This document shows, piece after piece, positions 56,610 to 64,000 of a stretch of 64,000 nt of DNA. The stretch is from positions 29,098,859-29,162,858 of the forward strand of contig CM070722.1 of the NCBI GenBank assembly GCA_036346275.1, in the 5' to 3' direction. Positions within the stretch are counted from its first letter, which is position 1; every line of letters begins with the position of its first letter. Position numbers and translations under genes: made by a program. This stretch comes from Otatea glauca (lineage: Eukaryota > Streptophyta > Magnoliopsida > Poales > Poaceae). Below the pieces are notes generated by a model, which was given only the letters and a program-made list of their open reading frames with translations, had not been told where the DNA came from and searched no databases.

Positions 56610-57135
56610 CTTGTTGTGAGACTTTGAAACCTTCCTCTCAAGAAATAAAATTTCACTTCTTTACTTTTCTGAAATTAATTTCAACATTTGCATTATGTCT
56701 TAAATTCAGTATTTAAATTCCGCACTTTAAATTCTTTCAATTTACTTTTCGCACATTTAGATTTGTCTCCCCTCCTTCTAAATGCTTGTGGATTTTATGC
56801 CAAGGATGATTGATTGATGGGTGAATCTTCTTTAGATCATATCCTCATCATCTAGGGAATCTTTTGCAAGAACTCGATCTCTTTACTTAATCTTTGAGTT
56901 ATAGATCGCGTTTGAGGTTTTTGTTTTTTGTGTTTTTGCTTGCTGTGACAAGTGGGAGAATATCCAAGATCATGTAGATCATCACAAACCCCACGAACAA
57001 GTTCAAGACCATGATTTCTCTGTTTTGCTCCATTGTGCTTGAGTGTTTCAAGTGAGGTTTTGGTTGGATCCATTGAGTGGGGAAAAAATTTAATTGTGAT
57101 CATTCACCCCCTCTGATCACCACTTCGGTCCTTCA

Positions 57136-57700
57136 ATATGTGATTACTCCAACTTATTATGATGCTTATATGACAATAAATTAAAAGATGATGATGAGAC
57201 ATGATAAATGTTAAGAGAATAATTGCATTTGCTTTATGTCCATTCATGATGGAAAGAGGTGGGTATGAAAGACCTACATCAGTAGGCATCTCCATGGGAT
57301 AGAGAGATTGAAAGGGTGAGATATCATCATATGTGCACTTAGCTATACCGGTATAAGCAATGTGATATGTGTGGTGAAATATAATATAGTCTAACATTGC
57401 ATTAATGAAAGAAAGAGAGTGATGGTGATATTAAGTGTGGAAAATGTATGATATGTTACTGTTTTATTATGTACTTTTGAGTCTTAGACTCACCCTACCT
57501 TGTACGTGGTTTTAGGTAACCATTGAGGATGTCATGAATGGGATGGGAGTATCACACGAATATCACATGCATCACAGTTCCATCGAATATGTTTAGTTAT
57601 TCTTCATTCACTCTGAAAGTTTAGCTCATAAGATTCCAGAAAGCTAATGAACACTTATAGTATAATAATATTTGTGTGGAACCTGGTTTATTATGATTTA
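57136..57700. other. Unassigned AT-rich DNA
   Basis: No gene or terminal motif recognised. The stretch 57480-57540 (GAGTCTTAGACTCACCC and after) looks LTR-like, but there is no second copy in the window. Confidence 0.4.
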
Positions 57701-57704
57701 TCGA

Positions 57705-57812
57705 TACATACACATACATAAATATATGCATACACATACACATACACATACATATATACACGTATACACATATATAGATAAACGTATATACATGCACACA
57801 CATAAATATATA
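57705..57812. repeat. CA/TA-rich microsatellite
   Basis: Compound (ACATAC)n/(ATACAC)n/(TATA)n tract. Low-complexity frames on both strands (Tyr/Ile/His or Met/Cys/Val-rich) are artefacts. Confidence 0.92.
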
Positions 57813-57931
57813 GAGGACGAGAGAGAGATTAGTGCGCAAGTTTTAAATGATTTAATTTATCTCGAATATTATTTATTAGATTGTTGTCATTGTCAAAGGT
57901 AAGGTTGTTCCTGGACATATGGTTGTAAGAT

Positions 57932-60900
57932 TGAGGATGCTGACTAGAGGGGGGTGAATAGGTGATTTTAAGATTTCTTTTCTAAAGATCACTATGGCTA
58001 AAACCTAGAAATAACGCGGAAGTGTAAATCAAACGGTTTTGACAATTAAGGCCTAAATAGTCTAGTCTCAACTAAGTGCGCCAACAATCTAAGTCTATGA
58101 TCAAGGTTTACGATCCTAGGTTGACAACTAAGCAATTTAATTCTAGGAATGTAAATTGCAAGAATGTAAATGAGCAATAGAAAGCAAACCACAATTAACA
58201 CACTATCTTTTTACCGTGGTGTTCGGAGACTTGCCGGCCTCCCATAATCCACGTTGAGGTAAGCCCAAACGAATTGGACCGGCTCCATGAATTAAGCCAA
58301 GCACCTCAATTCCACTAGCAGTAGCTCTTTCCCTCTCTGGGTAAGTGAGCTCCAACCTTCACAACTCACCAGACCATCTCTCAAGCTTCTTTGAGAAGGT
58401 CACCGAGCAACACACCTCCACGCCATCTAGGTGTCGGCAAACACCAAGAGTAATAGGTCAAGCCTCTTGCTTGATCCTCATCAAGTGCAAAACATGCATG
58501 ACGATACTCAATCCTTCTTTAGATGTAACACATACAACTAGAGTCCTTCTCTCCTTGCTCACAAAGTATAACACATGCGCAATTGAGAGAAGAGGCTTGC
58601 ACTAGCTCATAAGAATGGAAAAGAACACCAAAGAGATTCTACACAAGAAACTATAGCTCAAAAGCTACATAAATCACTCAAATATTGCTTTAGGAGGTCT
58701 TAAGGTTTTGCTCTCACAAGAATATCTTAAATGGGTGCTAGAGCAGCAGCAAAACCATCCCCATTCAGCCTCTTATAAAGCCCGTCAAAGAAACTAGCCA
58801 TTTTGGGGCAAAATCGGAAAAATCATGCAAAACATGGTGCTGCCGCCCATCATGAACTGGTAGCATCGGCTCTAGGATCAACGATTAGTTTCATGCATTA
58901 AATACACCGAAACTAACTGTTGTTACAATACCCAAGTGCTACCGCCCATGTAAAATCGGTAGCACCGACCATTTGAACCCAAAAACACCTCTCTAGAAAA
59001 TAACTACCATCTTTTGGAGACCACCCATGTAGGACTGGTAGTACCGCCCAGGCGGTATTACCACCTATGTAGGAGCAGTACTACCACTATTTCAGCAACT
59101 AAAACGATCATAACTTTTTACTCCGAAGTCCGATTAGGTAATCTTGGACTCTATAGAAAGCTTATCAAGAGGGCTAAAATTTTCACTCTTTTTCAACATT
59201 TAAGCAACCATAGATATTTTCAAATATCACAAAAACTACAATGTAGCCACTCAAATCTAAAATATGATTTTCTCAAAATCCCTCACATAGACTTGATCAA
59301 GACCGTGACTTCCAGCTAGCAAGAGTCAACAAGATTAAATCTTGAGCTATGTTATGATCAACTCATGATCAAAAAAATTTCCAAAACATATTTGCAAATT
59401 TTAGTCACTTGCTTGAAAACCAAATTCATAAACATCATCTTATTTGCAAATACAAATCCATGCAAATAAAAGCACAAATAACACGCATAAACTCAAACAT
59501 AGCCATGTGATGATCAATACATGATTTTTAGACATTTACAAAACACATTTGCAAACTCTAATCATATGCTGCAAAGATAGATGATCTTGAGCTCAAATTG
59601 CAAAACACATTTGAAATAAATAACAAACAAGAGCTACAACTACTTGAAAAACACATTCGCAAATACTTAGCTCTATGCAAAGAGTCAAGTTAATAAGATA
59701 GCAAGCATGAGCTACAATTATTTGCAAGATACATTTGCAAATAATTACTCCACGCAAAAACCAAATAAGGAGAGTGTGAGCTAGAGCAAGCGAGATTGAG
59801 CCATCAACACATGATGAGACTCAAGCTATAAGACTCGACCCCTCTTAATAGTACGTGAAGCTATACTAGCAACCCGGTCTTTCAATCAAACACCGAGACC
59901 GGTAAAAGACTAGGAACACTTCCTTAACCCTATGCTAGTTATACCTTTGCCTTGTGCATATCCACTTGGAGCTTTCTGTTGATGACGATCATCCTCTCTC
60001 CACGTGCGGGTCCACGTCTTGTTCATCAACAAATGATGAACTCCTCTTCTCGTCGAGATCTATTATTGATGCTCATCAACACATTATGACATCCTTTGTC
60101 CTGAAACTTTACTTGATGACCATCAACACATGATATCATCCAAAGTCTTCAACTCTTTGGACTTAACCTATACCCACAACCTCATGGAAAAAGTTAGTCC
60201 AACAAACATGATTGTCCTAATCATCAATGCACTCCATTAACACATAATGGATGCCCCCAAGATTCTCTGATCTACTCCTTTGATGATTGACCACAACCCA
60301 AATCAATTGAATGAAATTTTATATTTGTCTTGAGTATATTAGTGCTACTAAAGCTTCATATACTCAAGCACTTTTGATTGTCCTTAATCAACAAAGCACA
60401 CCATCAACACATGATGGAGACCCTAGATCCATTCATCTAGTTCTTTGATGATTGAATGACAACCGAACACAATTTAAATTGTTATGAGTATACTTCAACT
60501 ACACAAACTTTATATACTCAATTTGTTGAGTTTCAAAGTAATGATCCAATTGATATGAAATGATGAAAAGGGATTGATACTATTGAGACCATCAAACATA
60601 GAATAAACTCTATTAAATGTGTGCATATATATAATTGAACTTGAACCAATATGCACATATTCAATTTGAGATTTCTTTGGAGTTTATGCTATATTGACAT
60701 GAGTATACTATAACAACACAAGTTTTATATACTCAATGATTTGTTTCAAAGTAAAGACCCATGAAATGTGTGGCAAGATGAAAAGGATCGATACTATTGA
60801 AACTTCAAGAAAAAGAATGAACTCCTCCTAAATGTGTGTATTCATGTATATATGGAATTTGAAATAAAATGCACATCTTAAGATTGAAACTACGATGGAG

Positions 60901-61270
60901 TTCATCCTTTATCTTAAATCTAATGAATGCAACTAGAAATAATAGAGTTGTATTTGATGTATACCTTTGGGATTTCCATTTTTCAATGAGATGAGACTTA
61001 TCAAAGATATACTCAATAAAAGAGTTAGTCTCATATTTGAATTTATCAATATGATCATGAATATTATATCCAAGGAATGTAACAAGATATGATAGTATGA
61101 GGTCGAATGCATACATTTGATATTTTCATCTTTTTCATCAATACGAGACTAATAAGAGTTAAGCTCAACAAAAAAGTTATTCTTATAAAAGGATTTATCA
61201 TTAATTAACAATTGAGACTAATCAATATTATGATTATCAAAAGGTTTAGTCTTAATATTATATGTCATTA
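57932..61270 (-). repeat. Inverted SIRE-like LTR or 3' region, low coding potential
   Basis: Begins TGAGGATGCTGACTAGAGGG then GGGGTGAATAGG, the reverse complement of the CACCCCCCTCT...CA end of SIRE-type LTRs. The text that follows (ACTTGCCGGCCTCCC, CAGACCATCTCTCAAGC, repeated CATCAACACATGATG) is typical of long non-coding LTR sequence, here on the minus strand. The other end is not defined, so the right coordinate is a guess. Open frames such as 58345-58605 and 59014-59319 have no family signature. Confidence 0.5.
60320..60930. repeat. Imperfect ~200-240 bp tandem duplication
   Basis: Recurring order: GAGTATA(C/T)T...TATACTCAA, then CAAAGTAA.GA.CCA, then GATGAAAAGG.AT.GATACTATTGA, then AAATGTGTG.AT, then TTTGGAGTT. 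Copies begin near 60330 (partial), 60490 and 60698. Confidence 0.7.
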
Positions 61271-61690
61271 ACAACAAAACCAAATTAATGGAGTTTGAAC
61301 TTTCAATGGTTCTGGGCATTTTTGGGCACGTGATCCTGAGTGTTCTTGGTTGTGATGTTCCAAGTTTATTAATGTGCATTTATCATCCAATTTGTCGTTA
61401 TTCAGTCTCTATTTATCCTTGTGTCTTGTTTGGAGAGGTTATCGTTAGGGAATTACTACCAATATTATTGGTAAAGAGGTAAAAATTTAGAGAGAAAAGT
61501 GGAAGTGATGACATTCTTGGCACTTGGTTGTGCCGAGTTGTTACACATGCGCTCGGATTGGTTCTGCCCCAAGGCATGTTGGTTTCCTTCTCCTTGTCAG
61601 CCTCATTCCAAATATGTAATTTTTGGTAATTTTGGCTTCTAAAAACTAGCCTTTTTTCTTTTTCTTTCTTTCTCTTTCTTCCTGAAACTT
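61271..61690. other. Unassigned DNA, ending in a pyrimidine-rich tract
   Basis: No recognised gene. 61645-61682 is a CTTT-rich tract directly before the TSD of solo LTR C. Confidence 0.45.
61686..61690. repeat. TSD of SIRE solo LTR C, left copy
   Basis: AACTT, identical to 63724-63728. Confidence 0.88.
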
Positions 61691-61811
61691 TGAAGGACCA
61701 TGTGGAGGTCCATCCATATTTGTGATGAGTATTTGACTTTATTTGAGCAAGGTGTGCTCAAGTTTGAGTTTGATTTGGATTGTTTTTCGAGCTAGAGCAA
61801 TTTGGTTGGCT

Positions 61812-62160
61812 GGTCGCAGACCAATCGTTCGACCCCGAGTGGTCGGGGCCTTGACTGGTCGGAGACCAGTGGTCAGACCTTGAGTGGTTTGGGCCTTGGT
61901 TTAGTCGGAGACCAGTCGTCCGACCCCGAGTGGTCGGGATTTTGACTGGTCGGAGACCAGTGGTCAGACTCCGAGTGGTTGAGACTCCGAGTGGTTGAGT
62001 CGCAGACCAGTCGTCCGACCCCGAGTAGTCTGGGCTTTGGCTGGTCAGAGACCAGTGATCAGACCTCGAGTGGTCGGGATGGAGACCAGTGATCAGACCT
62101 CGAGTGGTCGGGATGGAGACCAGTGGTCAGACCACGTGTGGTCGGGGTTTTTGCTGGTCA
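61812..62160 (+). repeat. ~45-bp minisatellite in solo LTR C
   Basis: AGACCA(G) recurs at 61818, 61863, 61909, 61953 and onward with alternating GACTGGTCGGAGACCAGT and GACCCCGAGTGGTCGGG elements. TGGTC/GACCA pairs give it hairpin potential. The last units shorten to about 36 bp. Confidence 0.85.
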
Positions 62161-62610
62161 GCGTAGTGTATATCTTTCTGTTGAGATGGATATGTGTTGT
62201 TGGACATTGCTATGTGATGTGGTTTCCTTGTCTATGATGGTTGCAGGACTTTGGAGCTAGGTCATGGTGAGGCGAAGGGGATCAGGACTAGGCTGGGAGA
62301 GCTAAGGTCCAGATGATCAAGGTGTCGCCAAAGATGACTGAGGCCAGGGAGTAGCTGCAAGCCGAGAAGACAAAGGAATGGATGAGATGCTAACTTGGAG
62401 CTGCTCTGATCAAGGAGGACCGTTGGATCGCGGTCAGGAAGATAGAGTAGCGGGTCAAGTTAGTGTGAGTTGAAAAGCGTGCAAAACCCGTTGTGTTGTT
62501 GGGTTTCGGGTGAGCCCATGCATAGCTGTGAGTGGGTAAAATCTCAGCCCTTGATGGAGTGCTCTAGGGTTTAGAGGCTCATCCAAGGGTGGTAGGTGGT
62601 CCAAGCCTGC

Positions 62611-62619
62611 TATAAATAG
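62611..62619 (+). promoter_or_regulatory. TATA box of solo LTR C
   Basis: TATAAATAG, conserved with the two other SIRE LTRs. Confidence 0.7.
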
Positions 62620-63359
62620 ACAGGGGGAGGGGTGTCTCCTTGGGGACGTGAGCAGGTGAGGAAAGTGTACGTGAGTAGGTGAGAGTGCTCTGGAGGCCTC
62701 TATGCTCCTGAAGCTTTGCCCACTTTGTAGTGAGGCTTTGTAAACCTACCCTCTGGAAATGAAAGACTGCTTTCCCCAACTTTGAGTTCACTTTCCTCAT
62801 TTACATTATGCTTTAAATTCAACATTTAATTTCATGCACTTTTCTTTCTGTATGGTTGGATTTTCTTCCTCTCCTTCTAAGTGCTTTTGGATTTTATGCC
62901 AAGGATGAAAGATTGCTGGATGAATCTTCTATAGATCATATCCCAATCATCTAGGCAATCTACAACCTCTTCTATTCAGTTTTGCAAGAAACCAATTTTT
63001 TGTGCCTAGTAGAAGAGAGTGCTTTCAGATCGTGTTTCTATTTGTTTGAAGGGTTGTTTCTTCGTGTACTTACTTGCTACAATTTGTGGAGAATCATCCA
63101 AGGATATTCTGACCATCAACTCCCACCAGCAAGTTAGGGGTGAGATCTGTGTTCGTAACTCTGTGTTTGGTGTTGCATTTGTTAACCTGAAAAGGGACGG
63201 AACCTTGGTATCAATTCCTTCAATTGATGTTTGAAATAGGTTCCTGACATCCTTAGGGAGGTGCACACCAATTTTCACTATTTTTGGATCAGCCGATCAA
63301 AAGTTACATCGATTTCTGTTTCTAAGATTGTGCTGATTTTACTGTTCGCCCGAACACTA

Positions 63360-63575
63360 TTCACCCCAAGTACTGTTCATCCGACCTCTGCAGGTCGGGA
63401 GTACTGTTTATCCGACCTCTTCAGGTCGGAAGTACTGTTCATCCGACCTCTGCAGGTCGGGAGTACTGTTCATCCGAACAGTACTGGTCGGGGGTTCTGT
63501 TCATCTCGAGCATTGTTCATCCGACCAGAGCTACCCGACCAGTGCAGTTTTTACTGTTCACCCGACCTTAACTGG
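63360..63575 (+). repeat. 31-bp minisatellite of hairpin units in solo LTR C
   Basis: TACTGTTCATCC recurs at 63371, 63402, 63433 and 63464 (exact 31-bp spacing), with degraded units to about 63575. Each unit contains CCGACCT-CTGC-AGGTCGG, a 7-bp stem with a 4-base loop. Confidence 0.9.
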
Positions 63576-63723
63576 TAGGTGCCTCTGTTCATGCAATTGC
63601 TTGATCGATGGTTCAGTTCCTTCTTTCTGGTCTTTTGGTGGTTTGAATTCTAAGGGAAAAGTTTATTCGAAAATTTTATTTGGGATCATTCACCACCCCT
63701 CTGATCGCCATTTCGATCTTTCA

Positions 63724-63728
63724 AACTT
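63724..63728. repeat. TSD of SIRE solo LTR C, right copy
   Basis: AACTT directly after TTTCA. Confidence 0.88.
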
Positions 63729-64000
63729 TTGATTATTTGAATTCTTTCTAAAACTACATATTTTCCTTAATTTCCAGCACTAAATGTGAAATATGACACA
63801 TATCCGGTATTTATTAGGTTTAGTTGCTATGTGGCACAATTATCCACAATTATCGCACATAATATGATGATGTTGGCATATAAAATATATGTATAAAATG
63901 AGCTCCAACTGTGGCATATTCTCAATTGCAATGAAATGAGTGGTATTTCCTTGATGCCATCTCACGAGTGGTAAATCCTAAATTTTCCAAGGGAAGGGGC
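63729..64000. other. Unassigned AT-rich DNA at window end
   Basis: Nothing recognised in either strand. Confidence 0.4.

Larger units (their letters stand above)
34054..57135 (+). mobile_element. SIRE/Maximus-type Ty1/copia element, decayed and multiply interrupted
   Basis: Fragments in order: 5' LTR start (34054-c.34300), an intervening foreign LTR (c.34323-35022), protease-integrase (35190-36416), the CACTA-3 insertion, RT-RNase H (40341-42088), a long 3' region with repeated GAGGGGGAG tracts, PPT, and a 3' LTR (43937-57135) split by G2. Gag and most of the 5' LTR are missing. Ty1/copia order (integrase before RT) and the LTR ends (TGAAAGACC...CCTTCA) identify the group. Flanks at 34049-34053 (AAAAT) and 57136-57140 (ATATG) do not match, so the left boundary may be rearranged. 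Confidence 0.8.
43937..57135 (+). repeat. Copia 3' LTR, split by G2
   Basis: Left part 43937-44515 and right part 56610-57135 (about 1.1 kb together) run from TGAAAGACCATGTGGAGG to GGTCCTTCA. The break falls in the AGCTTTGCCCAC/CTTGTTGTGAG segment that is continuous in solo LTRs A and C, proving that G2 inserted here. Confidence 0.9.
61691..63723 (+). mobile_element. Solo LTR C of a SIRE/Maximus-type copia element
   Basis: 2033 bp, TGAAGGACCATGTGG...CGATCTTTCA, with a perfect 5-bp TSD and no internal domain. Collinear with solo LTR A around the promoter (CCCTTGATGGA, GGGTTTAGAGGCTCATCCAAG, TATAAATAG, AGCTTTGCCCAC) and at the end, but with two extra minisatellite blocks that account for most of the length difference. 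Confidence 0.92.

Noticed and set aside
34054..57140. TSD for the whole copia element
   Set aside because: Flanks AAAAT and ATATG do not match. An ATATG occurs 6-10 bp before the left LTR but the intervening bases are unexplained.
57621..57902. Tyr/Ile/His- and Cys/Met/Val-rich frames
   Set aside because: Translated microsatellite.
57932..61008. Possible complete inverted LTR bounded by AAGAT at 57927-57931 and 61004-61008
   Set aside because: The right-hand match lies inside a repeated GAGACTTATCAA/GAGTTAGTCTC context and a 7-mer match in 3 kb is not unlikely, so I do not claim a TSD.

Overview
This is plant nuclear DNA, almost certainly from a grass (Poaceae). It holds long-LTR Ty3/gypsy chromoviruses of the Tekay/Del type, SIRE/Maximus-type Ty1/copia LTRs, and several grass CACTA (En/Spm-like) transposons with TIRs starting CACTACTA and palindromic subterminal repeats. 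I found no intact host gene, tRNA, rRNA or CRISPR array. The window is intergenic heterochromatin-like sequence in which elements have inserted into one another. The species cannot be determined.

Layout, left to right. 1-12863: a relic LTR (remains at about 125-422 and 12502-12863) split by a complete 12.07-kb gypsy element G1 (423-12496), which has two 3.2-kb LTRs, PBS, PPT and a perfect 5-bp target-site duplication (TSD) TTATG. 12864-16232: left-truncated CACTA-1, carrying a TNP1-like transposon protein and an Ulp1/C48-like protease gene with recognisable introns. 16233-18690: part of a long gypsy LTR, interrupted by a 1.16-kb non-autonomous CACTA (17164-18323). 18690-21084: a region with a two-exon fragment of an FDM/IDN2-like (XH-domain) gene on the minus strand, a 320-bp tandem duplication and a CACTA right arm. 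21250-22840: an inverted, decayed copy of CACTA-1.

22865-34053: an old gypsy element G3. Its protease piece (22865-23240) is separated from its RT-integrase (30181-33035) by an inverted LTR of about 5.2 kb net (23245-30177). That LTR contains a decayed ~155-bp tandem array and is itself split by a solo SIRE LTR (24617-26311, TSD AACCA). 34054-57135: a decayed SIRE-type copia element. Its integrase-RT frame is interrupted by CACTA-3 (36417-40340), which carries a multi-exon captured gene fragment. Its 3' LTR is interrupted by a second complete Tekay-type element G2 (44516-56604, TSD CCCAC). 57136-61690: unassigned DNA, a CA/TA microsatellite and an inverted SIRE-like LTR region. 61691-63723: another solo SIRE LTR (TSD AACTT) with two minisatellites.

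Relative order of events follows from nesting. G1, G2, CACTA-3 and the two solo LTRs are younger than their hosts; G3 and the copia element are older. G1 and G2 have LTR pairs that differ only modestly by eye, but both carry stops and frameshifts in gag and pol, so neither looks autonomous. The most unusual observations are: a 71-bp piece of G3 chromodomain coding sequence sitting where the start of the copia RT should be (40679-40749); the FDM/IDN2 and unidentified gene captures; a coiled-coil ORF between PBS and gag shared by G1 and G2; and hairpin-forming tandem arrays inside CACTA-3 and the SIRE solo LTR.
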